From NCBI GenBank assembly GCA_945957335.1, contig CAMFLJ010000016.1, forward strand, positions 1-22,222: a DNA stretch of 22,222 bases, in the 5' to 3' direction. This DNA comes from an uncultured Actinomycetes bacterium (GTDB lineage Bacteria; Actinomycetota; Acidimicrobiia; Acidimicrobiales; Acidimicrobilacustridaceae). Both the position numbers and the translations under genes were made by a program. Below, one piece after another: positions 1 through 8,456 of this stretch (within the stretch, counting starts at the first letter, position 1; every line of letters begins with the position of its first letter). The notes beneath the pieces were generated by a model. It was not told where the DNA came from. It saw nothing but the letters and a program-made list of their open reading frames with translations, and did no database searches.

Positions 1-1413
1 GCCGTGCTCGGCGCCATGGGCGCCGCCGACGACCACCCCAACCCGTCGCTCGCCGCCATCGTCGCCGAGTACGACCCGCCCGCCGACTGGGCCCTCGCCG
101 ACGCGGTGCCGTTCTCGTCGGCCCGCAAGTGGAGCGCGGCGGCCTTCGACGGCAAGGGCGCCTGGTACCTCGGCGCACCCGACATCCTCCTCGACCGCTC
201 GGGCCCGGCCGCCACCGTCGAGAGCGCCCGCACCCGCATGGCCCACTACGCCGAGCGCGGCCGCCGGGTGCTGCTGCTGGCGTCGTCGCCCGGCGGCACC
301 CTGCACGGCGAGGAGCTGCCCGACGACCTGCGGCCGGTGGCCCTGGTGGTGCTCGACGAGCAGGTCCGCGAGGCCGCGCCCGACACCATCGCCTACTTCG
401 GGCGCCAGGGCGTGGCCGTGAAGGTGATCTCCGGCGACAGCCCCGTCACCGTCGGCGCCGTCGCCCGACGGGTGGGAGTGCCCGGTGCCGACCACCCCAT
501 CGACGCCCGCACGCTGCCCGAGGACGAGGCCGAGCTGGCCGAGATCCTCGAGGAGAACTCGGTGTTCGGGCGGGTCACGCCCCACCAGAAGCGGGCGATG
601 GTGCACGCCCTGCAGTCGAAGGGCCACACCGTGGCCATGACCGGCGACGGTGTGAACGACACGCTGGCCCTCAAGGACGCCGACATCGGCGTGGCCATGG
701 GCTCGGGCTCGGCCGCCGCTCGTGCGGTGGCCCGCTTCGTGCTGCTGGCCAACGACTTCTCGGTGTTCCCGTCGGTCGTGGCCGAGGGCCGGCGGGTTAT
801 CGCCAACGTCGAGCGCGTCGCCAACCTGTTCCTCACCAAGACCTTCTACGCCATGCTCCTGGCCCTGGCCACGGGCGTCGGCCGACTGCCGTTCCCGTTC
901 ATCCCCCGCCACTTCACGATCATCTCGTCGCTGACCATCGGCATCCCCGGCTTCTTCCTGGCCCTGGCCCCGAACAACCGGCGGGCCCGGTCCGGCTTCC
1001 TGCGCCGGGTGCTGCGCTTCGCCATCCCGGCCGGCGTGGTGGCCGCGGTGACCACGTTCGTGAGCTTCCAGATGGCCCGCTCGCAGAGCGACGTCACCGC
1101 CGTCCAGGCCCGAACCGTGGCGGTGATCACGCTGTTCCTCGTGGCGCTGTGGGTGCTGGTGATCCTGTCGAGGCCGCTCAACCTGTGGCGGATCGGGCTG
1201 ATCCTCGCCATGGCCGCGATGTTCGTCGGGGCGCTCACCATCCCGTGGTTCGCCGACTACTTCGACCTCGACCTGCCCTCGGCGGTGGTCGTCGAGGCAG
1301 CCGTGGGCATCGCCGCCGTGGGCGCGGCGGTACTCGAGCTGGGCTGGCGCCTCGCGGGCTGGAGCAAGGTGCTCGCCCCCGAGGCCGACGACGACGTGCC
1401 GGCCGCGGCCTGA
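1..1413 (+). CDS. Cation-transporting P-type ATPase, CtpE-like (C-terminal part, cut by window start)
   Basis: This is the C-terminal part of a P-type (E1-E2) ATPase; the reading frame is open to the first base, so the gene begins outside the window and the DKTGT phosphorylation motif is not visible. What is present is the end of the nucleotide-binding domain (PFSSARKWS, LGAPDILL), the P-domain hinge motif TGDGVND at about fragment residues 213-219, and a set of C-terminal membrane helices. The motifs FLTKTFYAMLLALATG and FTIISSLTIGIPGFFLALAPN are what I recall from mycobacterial CtpE, reported as a calcium-uptake ATPase, so calcium or another divalent cation is the likely substrate. The family assignment is firm; the ion is inferred. 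It converges on the response regulator, ending 21 bp from that gene's stop codon. Confidence 0.9.
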   Translation, partial: AVLGAMGAADDHPNPSLAAIVAEYDPPADWALADAVPFSSARKWSAAAFDGKGAWYLGAPDILLDRSGPAATVESARTRMAHYAERGRRVLLLASSPGGTLHGEELPDDLRPVALVVLDEQVREAAPDTIAYFGRQGVAVKVISGDSPVTVGAVARRVGVPGADHPIDARTLPEDEAELAEILEENSVFGRVTPHQKRAMVHALQSKGHTVAMTGDGVNDTLALKDADIGVAMGSGSAAARAVARFVLLANDFSVFPSVVAEGRRVIANVERVANLFLTKTFYAMLLALATGVGRLPFPFIPRHFTIISSLTIGIPGFFLALAPNNRRARSGFLRRVLRFAIPAGVVAAVTTFVSFQMARSQSDVTAVQARTVAVITLFLVALWVLVILSRPLNLWRIGLILAMAAMFVGALTIPWFADYFDLDLPSAVVVEAAVGIAAVGAAVLELGWRLAGWSKVLAPEADDDVPAAA

Positions 1414-1434
1414 GGCCGCAACGGGCGAGGGCCG

Positions 1435-2097
1435 CTACTCGGCGATGCGGCGGTGGCGCTCGTTGAGGCGGGCGGCGTAGACCGCGGCCTCGGTGCGGCG
1501 CTGCATGCCCATCTTGGCCAGCAGGTTCGACACGTAGTTCTTGACCGTCTTCTCGGCCAGGTACATCCGGTCGGCGATCTCACGGTTGGTGAGACCCTCG
1601 GCCAGCAGGTCGAGGATGCGGCGCTCCTGGTCGGTGAGGCCCTCGAGCTTCTTGTCCTCGGCCGAGCCGGTGCGCAGGCGCTCGAGCACCCGGGCGGTGA
1701 CGTTGGGGTCGAGCAGCGACTGGCCCGAGGCCACCTTGCGGATGGCGTCGACCAGCTCGGTGCCGCGGATCTGCTTGAGGACGTAGCCCGAGGCGCCCGC
1801 CATGATGGCGTCGAAGAGGGCCTCGTCGTCGGCGTAGGAGGTGAGCATCAGGCACTGCACCTGCGGCATCCGCGAGCGGATCTCGCGGCAGACCTGCACG
1901 CCGTCGCCGTCGGGCAGGCGGACGTCGAGCACGGCGACGTCGGGGCTGGTGGCCGGCACCCGGCGGAGGGCTTCCTCGGCCGTGCCCGCCTCGGCCACGA
2001 CCTCCATGTCGCCGGCCGCTTCGAGCAGCTCGCGCAGGCCGCGGCGCACGATCTCGTGGTCGTCGAGGAGGAACACCTTGATGGTCACGGGCGCCAT
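1435..2097 (-). CDS. NarL/DevR-type response regulator (receiver + LuxR HTH)
   Basis: A 220-residue two-component response regulator. The receiver domain covers about residues 5-122, with the acidic pair D12-D13 and phospho-acceptor D58 in AVLDVRLPDGDG. A LuxR-type helix-turn-helix covers about residues 150-212 (LTDQERRILDLLAEGLTNRE, KTVKNYVSNLLAKMG). The frame is open further upstream, but the ATG at 2097 is chosen because GGAG lies 8 nt before it and the receiver fold starts directly after it (TIKVFLLDDHE). It is divergent from the GAF histidine kinase at 2162 and is very probably its partner. The arrangement resembles DevR/DevS (DosR/DosS) of mycobacteria. The signal sensed and the genes controlled are unknown; the neighbouring cation ATPase is one possible target. 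Confidence 0.93.
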   Translation of the reverse strand: MAPVTIKVFLLDDHEIVRRGLRELLEAAGDMEVVAEAGTAEEALRRVPATSPDVAVLDVRLPDGDGVQVCREIRSRMPQVQCLMLTSYADDEALFDAIMAGASGYVLKQIRGTELVDAIRKVASGQSLLDPNVTARVLERLRTGSAEDKKLEGLTDQERRILDLLAEGLTNREIADRMYLAEKTVKNYVSNLLAKMGMQRRTEAAVYAARLNERHRRIAE

Positions 2098-2147
2098 TGT
2101 TACCGCTCCGGAAGGTTCGAACGAGTTACCCAACGCGTTGCCGCAAG

Positions 2148-2153
2148 TACGCT
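2148..2153 (+). promoter_or_regulatory. -10 box TACGCT of the sensor kinase gene
   Basis: TACGCT ends 8 nt before the ATG at 2162, and no Shine-Dalgarno sequence lies between. This predicts a leaderless transcript. No convincing -35 element is seen. Confidence 0.55.
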
Positions 2154-2161
2154 CCGGGTCC

Positions 2162-3292
2162 ATGGTCGAGCCCGGGGTCCAGCCCAAGGACCTCCAACAC
2201 CTCCTCGAGGCCATCGTCACGGTGGGGTCGGAGCTGAGCCTCCCGGTGGTGCTGCGCCGGATCGTCGAGACCGCGACGGGCCTGGTCGACGCCCGTTACG
2301 GGGCCCTCGGCATCCTCGACGAGTCGGGCACGAGCCTGGCCGAGTTCCTCACCGCGGGCATGGACGACGACGCCGTGCGCCGCATCGGCGCGCCGCCCTC
2401 GGGCCACGGCATCCTCGGCCTGCTCATCGTCGATCCGCGGCCGATCCGACTGCCCGACCTCTCCGCCCACCCCGACAGCTTCGGGTTCCCGCCGGGGCAC
2501 CCGCCGATGACGAGCTTCCTCGGCGTGCCCATCCGCGTGCGGGGCCAGGTCTTCGGCAACCTCTACCTCACCGAGAAGGCCGACGGCGCCCAGTTCAGCG
2601 ACACCGACGAGGAGCTCGCCATCGGCCTGGCCGCCGCCGCCGGCGTGGCGGTCGAGAACGCCCGGCTCCACGCACGCGTGGGCGAGCTGCGGGTGGTCGA
2701 GGACCGCGAGCGCATCGCCCGCGACCTCCACGACACGGTCATCCAGCGGCTGTTCGCCACCGGCCTCGCCCTGCAGGGCGCAGCGGCCCGGGCGGGCGAC
2801 CCGGAGATGGTCGACCGCCTCCAGCACGCGGTCGAGGACCTCGACGACACCGTGCGCCACATCCGCACCACGATCTTCGAGCTCCAGCGCCAGCGCATCC
2901 CGGGCCGCAGCATCCGCCAGGAGGTGCTCGACCTGGTGAGCGAGGCCGCCGAGCCGGCCGACATCCAGCACGTCGTGCGCTTCGACGGCGCCATCGACCT
3001 GGCCGTGCCCGACGAGATCGCCGACCAGCTCGTGGCCGTGGTGCGCGAGGCCGTCACCAACGTCGTGAAGCACGCCGGCGCGAAGTCCGTCGAGGTCGAT
3101 CTCGTGCTCTCCGAGGACCACCTCGAGCTCCGGGTGGCCGACGACGGTGCCGGGCTGCCCGACGAGCTGCGGGCCGACGGCAACGGCCTGCGCAACCTGC
3201 GGGCCCGCGCCGAGCGGCTCGACGGCGAGATGCTCGTCGAGGCCGGGGCCCGAGGCGGCACCGTCCTCCTCTGGCGCGTCCCCCTCCCCTGA
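2162..3292 (+). CDS. GAF-domain sensor histidine kinase (HisKA_3 type, DevS-like)
   Basis: A 376-residue soluble sensor kinase. One GAF domain covers about residues 15-165 (LVDARYGALGILDES ... FLGVPIRVRGQVFGNLYLTEK). The HisKA_3 dimerisation helix follows, with phospho-acceptor H190 in RDLHDTVIQRLFATG. The ATPase domain has an N-box (REAVTNVVKHA), a G1 box (VADDGAGLP) and a G2-like GNGLRNLRARAERLDG. No membrane helix is present, so it acts in the cytoplasm. Compared with mycobacterial DevS/DosT, which carry two GAF domains, only one is visible here, so heme binding cannot be assumed. The ATG at 2162 is used because a -10 box lies just before it and the homologous part begins there; the frame is open upstream. 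Its likely partner is the divergent response regulator. Confidence 0.92.
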   Translation: MVEPGVQPKDLQHLLEAIVTVGSELSLPVVLRRIVETATGLVDARYGALGILDESGTSLAEFLTAGMDDDAVRRIGAPPSGHGILGLLIVDPRPIRLPDLSAHPDSFGFPPGHPPMTSFLGVPIRVRGQVFGNLYLTEKADGAQFSDTDEELAIGLAAAAGVAVENARLHARVGELRVVEDRERIARDLHDTVIQRLFATGLALQGAAARAGDPEMVDRLQHAVEDLDDTVRHIRTTIFELQRQRIPGRSIRQEVLDLVSEAAEPADIQHVVRFDGAIDLAVPDEIADQLVAVVREAVTNVVKHAGAKSVEVDLVLSEDHLELRVADDGAGLPDELRADGNGLRNLRARAERLDGEMLVEAGARGGTVLLWRVPLP

Positions 3293-3314
3293 GCTGTGGC
3301 TCCCCGACCGACCG

Positions 3315-3962
3315 TCAGGCGGTCGAGCGGGTGAACGTGAGGTGGGTGACGCCGTTGGGTGACGCCGCCAGCTCGATGTCGTAGTCGGACTCGATGCCCT
3401 CCAGGCCGTCCCACAGGCGGACACCCCGTCCGAGCAGGACGGGGACGACGACGAGGTGCATGAGGTCGACGAGGCCGGCCGCCAGGAAATCGCGCAGGAC
3501 CGTCACGCCGCCCCCGATGCGCACGTCCAGGCCTCCGGCCGCCTCACGGGCGACCTCCAGCGCCTCGGCGGGCGAGGCCTGGAGGAAGTGGAAGGTCGTG
3601 CCGCCGTCCATCTCCATCGGCGGCCGCGAGCGGTGCGTGAGCACGAACGTCGGCGTGTGGAACGGCGGATCCTCACCCCACCATCCCCTCCAGTCCGCAT
3701 CGTCCTGCCACCCGGGAGGTCCGAACTTGTTCGCACCCATGATCTCCGCCCCGATCCCGACCGGGAACTGCCGGGCGAAGGCGTCGTCCACGCCCCCGGT
3801 GCCGCCGGGCTCGCCCCGGAGCCCCTGGAAATAGCGCGTCGCGAACATCCACTGGTGCAGCTGGTGGCCGGCGTGACCGAACGGCGACTCGAAGCTCTGG
3901 GGCTCGCCGGTACCGAAGCCGTCGAGGGAGATGGAGAAGTTCTGGACCTTCACCAGTGACAC
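3315..3962 (-). CDS. Dihydrofolate reductase-fold family protein (RibD C-terminal type)
   Basis: A 215-residue protein of the DHFR/RibD C-terminal fold family, of the YyaP/YwjB kind often annotated as 'dihydrofolate reductase family protein'. Diagnostic parts are the N-terminal strand NFSISLDGFGTG, the nucleotide-site glycine run RIGGGVTVLRDFL at about residues 147-159, and the C-terminal HLVVVPVLLGRGVRLWDGL. It probably binds NADPH; the substrate is unknown and true folate metabolism is not implied. The GTG at 3962 is supported by AAGGAG at 3969-3974, 8 nt upstream. The gene points the same way as the TetR operon upstream but is 99 bp away from it, so it is probably separately transcribed. 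Confidence 0.88.
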   Translation of the reverse strand: MSLVKVQNFSISLDGFGTGEPQSFESPFGHAGHQLHQWMFATRYFQGLRGEPGGTGGVDDAFARQFPVGIGAEIMGANKFGPPGWQDDADWRGWWGEDPPFHTPTFVLTHRSRPPMEMDGGTTFHFLQASPAEALEVAREAAGGLDVRIGGGVTVLRDFLAAGLVDLMHLVVVPVLLGRGVRLWDGLEGIESDYDIELAASPNGVTHLTFTRSTA

Positions 3963-4061
3963 AGCGGGCTCCTTGCTCGGGTGCGTGATCGTGCCTGCAC
4001 GGGTAGACGGCGCACGGGTCCTCGAATCATCGGTCGAGCACCCGACGCCGTGAGACCGCGC

Positions 4062-4715
4062 TCAGGTGAGCGCGGCGAGCTGGGCCTCGAGCTCGGCGAT
4101 GCGCCGGTCACGGGGGTCGACGAGCTCGCGCACCTGCTCGACGGTGAAGCGCGGAGTGATGTGCTTGGGGCAGTTCCAGGCGGTGGCGACGACGTCGACC
4201 TCGACGATGCCGTCGATGTGGTCGATCGGGCCGCCGGCTCCCCCGCCGACGAACGGCGCCAGCTGCTCGGCGGTGGGCTCGACGATGTAGCGGGCGTGGC
4301 CCAGCACCTTGAGCCGCCGTCGGGTCGGGTAGTCGACGGCGATGATCGCCACCCGGTCGTCGGTCTCGAGGTGGCCGGCGGTGAGGTACTGGCGGTTGCC
4401 GGGCTGCTCGGCCCACGCGATGCGCGACGGTCCGAGCACGGCCACGAAGCCGGGCGCGCCCCCACGGTGCTGCACGTAGGGCCAGCCGTCCTCCGCGACC
4501 GACGCGAGGTAGAAGCTGTCGCGCTGGCGGAGGAACTCGACCTCGTCCGGGTCGAGGCCGCCCGGGCGGGGGTGCGGACCCGCCGGCCGGCGATCGCCGA
4601 GGGCCCGGCCGTGGCGGCGCTGGTGCTCGACGACCGAGGGCGTGAGCGCGAGGTCGAGGAAGTCGTGCATGACGGGCTCGTGCCGGGTGCCGGCAGCAGG
4701 GGTGTCGTGTGGCAT
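4062..4715 (-). CDS. Pyridoxamine 5'-phosphate oxidase-fold flavoprotein (COG3576-like)
   Basis: A 217-residue split-barrel flavin-binding protein. Visible family features are FYLASVAEDGWPYVQHRGG at about residues 62-80, the strand FVAVLGPSRIAWAEQPGNRQ, RVAIIAVDYPTRRRLKVLGHARYI, and a short C-terminal helix DRRIAELEAQLAAL that could form a coiled coil. The family probably binds FMN or F420 and acts on unknown substrates; PLP synthesis is unlikely. The ATG at 4715 is chosen because GAGGA lies about 6 nt upstream. It sits 40 bp behind the TetR gene on the same strand, so the two form an operon under the operator at 5329-5346. The regulator is expected to respond to a compound this enzyme handles. 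Confidence 0.88.
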   Translation of the reverse strand: MPHDTPAAGTRHEPVMHDFLDLALTPSVVEHQRRHGRALGDRRPAGPHPRPGGLDPDEVEFLRQRDSFYLASVAEDGWPYVQHRGGAPGFVAVLGPSRIAWAEQPGNRQYLTAGHLETDDRVAIIAVDYPTRRRLKVLGHARYIVEPTAEQLAPFVGGGAGGPIDHIDGIVEVDVVATAWNCPKHITPRFTVEQVRELVDPRDRRIAELEAQLAALT

Positions 4716-4755
4716 CGAGGGTCCTCGCTTCTCTCGTGTCGGCTCGGAGCCGAGG

Positions 4756-5319
4756 TCAGGCCGGGACGCCGAGGGCGTCGGGGAGACGGCGGATGGCCCG
4801 GGTGAACGAGGTGGTGTCACCGGTGACCCGGGCCACGACCAGCGCGCCCTCGATGGAGGCGAGCGCGTCCTGGGCGCGGGCGCGGGCCTCGGGCCGGCGG
4901 GCGCCGCTCTGGCGGGCGACGTCGGCGAAGGCGTCGATCCAGGCGTCGGCCGACTCCCGCAGGAGGGCGGACGCGTCGGGGCCGGGGTCGCCGAGGCTGA
5001 ACGACTCGAGGAGGCAGCTCTTGGCGCCCCCCTCGTAGAACCGCTCGAGGAGGCGGCCCACCGCCTCGACCCGGTCGCGCAGGGAGCCCGGGCCGGAGAG
5101 CGGCGCCAGCACCGTTCCGGTCAGGCCCGCACCAACGTGGCTCACGACCTCGGCCGCCATCTGCTGCTTCCCGCCGGGGAAGCGGTGGTAGAGGCTCGAG
5201 CGCCGCAAGCCGGTCGCCGCGGCGATGTCCCCGAGGCTCGCGGCCTCGAAGCCGCGCTCGCGGAACAGCTCGGTGAGCCCTTCCATCAGCTGTTCGTAGG
5301 AGACGAGCCGGGGTGCCAT
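4756..5319 (-). CDS. TetR/AcrR-family transcriptional repressor
   Basis: A 187-residue TetR-family regulator. The N-terminal helix-turn-helix occupies about residues 8-55 (LTELFRERGFEAASLGDIAAATGL, then RRSSLYHRFPGGKQQM), with the typical SLYHRF recognition-helix end. The rest is the ligand-binding and dimerisation domain, including KSCLLESFSLGD. The ATG at 5319 starts just before the HTH; a GTG 33 bp upstream is possible but would place the operator inside the coding region. A perfect inverted repeat at 5329-5346 lies 9 bp upstream of the start, which strongly suggests autoregulation. It is co-transcribed with the flavoprotein gene that follows. The ligand is unknown. Confidence 0.93.
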   Translation of the reverse strand: MAPRLVSYEQLMEGLTELFRERGFEAASLGDIAAATGLRRSSLYHRFPGGKQQMAAEVVSHVGAGLTGTVLAPLSGPGSLRDRVEAVGRLLERFYEGGAKSCLLESFSLGDPGPDASALLRESADAWIDAFADVARQSGARRPEARARAQDALASIEGALVVARVTGDTTSFTRAIRRLPDALGVPA

Positions 5320-5328
5320 GGACGGAGC

Positions 5329-5346
5329 GTACCGAACGATCGGTAC
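5329..5346. promoter_or_regulatory. TetR-type operator, perfect inverted repeat
   Basis: GTACCGA, spacer ACGA, TCGGTAC: the two 7-bp arms are exact reverse complements. The spacing and the ACCGA/TCGGT core are typical of TetR-family operators, and it lies directly before the TetR start at 5319. The regulator probably binds here and represses its own operon. Confidence 0.8.
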
Positions 5347-5554
5347 AAACACACCTCCGGGATCTCCGGGTCGAGCGGGGTACCAGTGCGACGACTCGGC
5401 GAGCTGCGTGGCCTACGGGGCGAGGATCGCCGTCACGCGCCCCGCACCGAGCCCGTCATGGTCGTGCCCGGGCTCCCGCCGTCGCCGTGGGTGAACAGCG
5501 ACGACACCCAGAGGCGGCCGGGCGCCTGCCTCCGGGAGCACGGCGGGACCGGGA

Positions 5555-6157
5555 CTACCCGACCTTGCCACCCGCTGCGCGCCAGGCATCGAGATCGACC
5601 GTCCGGGTCCGGGCGACCAGGGCGACGAGCTCATCGGTGGTGAGGTCGTAGCTCAACAGCTCGAGGGTCCCGCCACCGAGCGGCACCGCCACGATCGCCG
5701 GGCCCACCGGGTCAGCGCTGGTCGCGACCAGGCCCTCGCCGGACGCCGTCTCCACGGTCCGGAACGTGAACAGGACCCGCTCCATCGCCTGCCGATAGGC
5801 GTCGAGGCCGGCCGCGAAGCCCGTGACCTTCACGCCCTGGCTGACGGTGACCCCGCCGCCCGGGTACTCGAGGCGCTGGTACTCCGACCACCAGTCGGAC
5901 GGCACCGGTTCGACGCCCGCGAGGATGTTGCCCGGTGGCCAGTCGACCGCATCCTGGAGCGTCCATCCGTCGGCCTCGAGAAGGGCGTACGGCACGGACG
6001 CGTCGGACGTCGCGACATCCGAGCGGTCCGTCGTGACCGAGGTCGGGCTCGGCGCCGGGGCGTCGGCCGTCTTCGACCCGCTCGCGCAGCCGGCACCCGC
6101 CAGGGACAGCCCGACGACGAGCCCCGCAACCCAGGCCCGCCGGCCGCCCTCGCTCAC
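5555..6157 (-). CDS. Putative secreted lipoprotein, unknown function
   Basis: A 200-residue protein that I do not recognise. It begins with a short basic region (GGRRAW) and a hydrophobic stretch (VAGLVVGLSLAGAG) ending in the only cysteine, which looks like a lipoprotein signal although the lipobox (GAGC) lacks the usual Leu at -3. A low-complexity Ala/Ser/Thr/Pro linker follows (about residues 25-55), then a compact domain with VPYALLEADGWTLQDAVDW and YPGGGVTVSQGVKVTGF. The GTG at 6157 gives a normal signal peptide length; a GTG at 6205 would add 16 residues and bury the signal. It is divergent from the gene at 6304. The mature protein probably sits on the outer face of the membrane. Confidence 0.72.
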   Translation of the reverse strand: MSEGGRRAWVAGLVVGLSLAGAGCASGSKTADAPAPSPTSVTTDRSDVATSDASVPYALLEADGWTLQDAVDWPPGNILAGVEPVPSDWWSEYQRLEYPGGGVTVSQGVKVTGFAAGLDAYRQAMERVLFTFRTVETASGEGLVATSADPVGPAIVAVPLGGGTLELLSYDLTTDELVALVARTRTVDLDAWRAAGGKVG

Positions 6158-6303
6158 GCCGGCCAGCCTGCCACGGCCGCACCGGCCGGGGGGTTGCACC
6201 CTCACCTCCGCCGGGTGTGAGAGCGTCCGCTGACGGTCACGTCACGCAGGATCGCGATGGCCCCGGGCGATGAGTCTCGAGCCGGCCACAAGTCTGCCCC
6301 TTC

Positions 6304-6732
6304 ATGAAGAGCGAGTCGATGCAGGCCCCTGACGTCCTCGTCGGCGAGTGGCAGACCACGCTGACCGACGCGTCGTTCGATCTGCCGCCCGACTCGGACG
6401 AGCCGACCGACACGACCATCTCCTGGGTCGCCCGCGAGGCCTTCGTCCTCGTCGAGTGGAGCAGTCCCGGTGGCGGCAACACCCTCTGCCTCGGCCACAG
6501 CTCCTCGACCCAGGCCTACTGGGCCCTCTACCACGACGAGCGAGGCGTCGATCGCTTGTTCTCGATGACCTTCGGCGACGGGACGTGGTCACTGCTCCGA
6601 CAGGACCCCGACTTCCACCAGCGGTTTCTGGCGACGGTCGCTCCCGACCGCATCTCCGGCCGATGGGAAGCCTCGGAGGACCAGGGCGAGACCTGGCGGA
6701 AGGACTTCGATCTCACCTTCACCCGCGGCTGA
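6304..6732 (+). CDS. DUF1579-like / lipocalin-like hypothetical protein
   Basis: A 142-residue soluble protein rich in aromatic beta strands. The pattern VGEWQTTLTD ... FGDGTWSLLRQDPDFHQRF ... ISGRWEASEDQGETWRKDFDLTFTR resembles DUF1579 and related small beta-barrel proteins in which a ligand may sit inside the barrel. No catalytic motif is obvious. The ATG at 6304 has no clear Shine-Dalgarno sequence; an in-frame ATG at 6319 is a possible alternative. Function is unknown. It is followed by 144 bp without a gene before the HNH gene. Confidence 0.75.
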   Translation: MKSESMQAPDVLVGEWQTTLTDASFDLPPDSDEPTDTTISWVAREAFVLVEWSSPGGGNTLCLGHSSSTQAYWALYHDERGVDRLFSMTFGDGTWSLLRQDPDFHQRFLATVAPDRISGRWEASEDQGETWRKDFDLTFTRG

Positions 6733-6864
6733 CGCCGGCTCCACCACGTCTCGGCGTGAGCCGCGATCTGTGCAGGAGGTCGATCGCCGGGACCGGGACG
6801 CGCGCTTCGCCCGTTCGCGGGTGTCTCCCTCCACCGGTTCGGGGGCGCTGTCACACCCCCTGCG

Positions 6865-6870
6865 TAGGGT
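6865..6870 (+). promoter_or_regulatory. -10 box TAGGGT of the DUF222/HNH gene
   Basis: TAGGGT ends 6 nt before the ATG at 6877, with no Shine-Dalgarno sequence. This fits the leaderless pattern seen at other genes in the window. Confidence 0.5.
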
Positions 6871-6876
6871 CATGGC

Positions 6877-8308
6877 ATGGGTTCGGGAGGGGTCGACGAG
6901 CAGGCCGGGAAGGGTGCGGCGCCGATGCGCCGGGTGCCTCCCGTGCGTGCTGCCTCGGCGGCTCGGGATGCCGTCGCCGAGTTCGTCGAAGGCTTCGACC
7001 CTCAGCTCGTCTCGGCCACCGAGGCCGCCGAGCTCGTCGACATCCTGTCCACCGTCGAGCACCTCGCGTCGGCTGGCATCGCACAGGCCGCCAATCGCGT
7101 CGCCACCACCGATGTGTGGCGCCGCGACGGCGCCACGTCGGCTGCCGCCTGGCTGGCCGCCCGCACCGGCAGCACCAACGGCGAGGCCGTCGAGCTACTG
7201 AAGGTCGGACGTGCCGTCGAGGACGCCCCTGACACCCTCGAAGCCCTCCGCAAGGGCACCGTCTCGACCAGGCAGGCCGCACCCATCGCCGAGGTCGAGA
7301 AGGTCGCGCCCGACGAGGCGGCGCCGCTTCTCGAGAAGGCCACCTCCACGCCTGCCTCGGTCCCGGAGATCCGCCAGGAGGCCGCGCAGATCATCAACGC
7401 CGCCTCGGACGAGACCGACGCCGACAAGCGCTGCCGCTGGCGCAAGAGGCGGCACCTGCGCTCCGGCACCAGCTTCGACGGCATGGGGTGGGGTCGCTGG
7501 GAGCTCCCGCCTCTCGAGCACGCCGAGGTGATGGCCTTCGTCTCCGAACGTGCCGAGCGCCTGTTCCAGCAGGCCCGCACCGAAGGGCGCCACGAGCCGG
7601 CCGAGGCCTACGCCGCCGACGCACTCGTCCAGCTCGTCGACCACGCCCGGCGCGGGCCAGGCACCGACGGCACGAACGAGACAGGGTCCACTGACGGGAG
7701 CGCCGCCGAGAAGGCCGGGGCCGATGGCCGCTGGGAGGCGGCCAAGGTCATCGTCAAGGTCGACCTGGGCGCCCTGCTCCGAGGTGAGCTCCTTCCCGGC
7801 GAGCTGTGCGAGATCCCCGGCCAGGGCCCCATCTCCGTCGACGACGCGTGGCGCACGATCGAAGGCGGCGCCTTCGTGGCCGCTGTGCTCACGGAGGCCA
7901 CCGCGATCGAGCGCCTCCACCACTTCGGTCGGCATCCCACCGCACTCCAGCGCTCCGGGCTGGAGTGGTACCGCGGGCTCCAGTGCTCCATCGACGGCTG
8001 CACCTCCAGCGCCCGCCTCGAGGCCGACCACGTCGCCGAGTGGGCCACCACCGGCGTCACCGACCTGCGCGACCTCACCTTCGTGTGTCCTCCACCACGA
8101 CATGAAGACCTACCAGGGCTTCCGGTTCGGCGAGCTCCTGGCCAACGGCAAGCGACGCCTCGTCCCACCCGACGGCACGAGCCCGCAGCAGGAGCCAGGG
8201 GCACCCCACCACCGCAGCACGCCTCGTCGCCGAGCGGCCCGGCACGAGCCCTTGCACGCCCTCCCCGCGGCCGACCCGGACCAGCGTGACCTCTTCGACA
8301 GCACCTGA
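6877..8308 (+). pseudogene. DUF222 / HNH endonuclease (13E12-repeat family type), frameshifted in the HNH motif
   Basis: The first frame runs from 6877 to about 8088 and encodes a DUF222 domain (about residues 25-330) and most of an HNH domain: zinc-ribbon Cys370 and Cys375, the catalytic D384-H385 in EADHVAEW, and FVC at 402-404. After C404 the frame turns into Pro/Arg-rich nonsense to 8289. The normal continuation, CVLHHDMKTYQGF with the second catalytic His pair, is present in the next frame and runs to a stop at 8306-8308. Restoring two bases in the GTGTGT tract at 8083-8088 would give about 477 residues with an intact HNH motif. So this is a 2-bp slippage or a sequencing error. Such genes are common, often multicopy, in actinomycetes and are mobile-element-like; their role is unknown. 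Confidence 0.85.
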
Positions 8309-8456
8309 CCCGCAGCCGGGCTCGGGAGAGGTACGGATCGCATCGAGCAGCGCGCAAACGCAATCATCCGCGCGTGCACGGCGGAGCTGCCGCGGCTGCG
8401 GCGGTCGACGTCACCGGGTGATCGCGCTGCGCAACGGCCACGGCGACGACGTCGGG

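Noticed and set aside
1453..3384. A long open frame on the plus strand opposite the response regulator and through the kinase gene
   Set aside because: The protein is Arg/Pro/His-rich and low in complexity, as expected from the antisense or shifted frame of GC-rich genes. The real proteins here have clear family motifs.
3315..3962. True dihydrofolate reductase (folA)
   Set aside because: The sequence matches the RibD C-terminal/YyaP type, and no folate genes such as thyA are adjacent.
5433..5554. Short protein-like stretch downstream of the lipoprotein (minus strand, reads LWVSSLFTHGDGGSPGTTM)
   Set aside because: It has no convincing start or Shine-Dalgarno, is only about 25-35 codons, and is in a different frame from the lipoprotein. 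It could be a remnant, but the evidence is too thin.
8309..8456. The gap between the HNH gene and the phosphotransferase/AAA gene
   Set aside because: No gene, RNA or clear terminator hairpin was recognised in these 148 bp.
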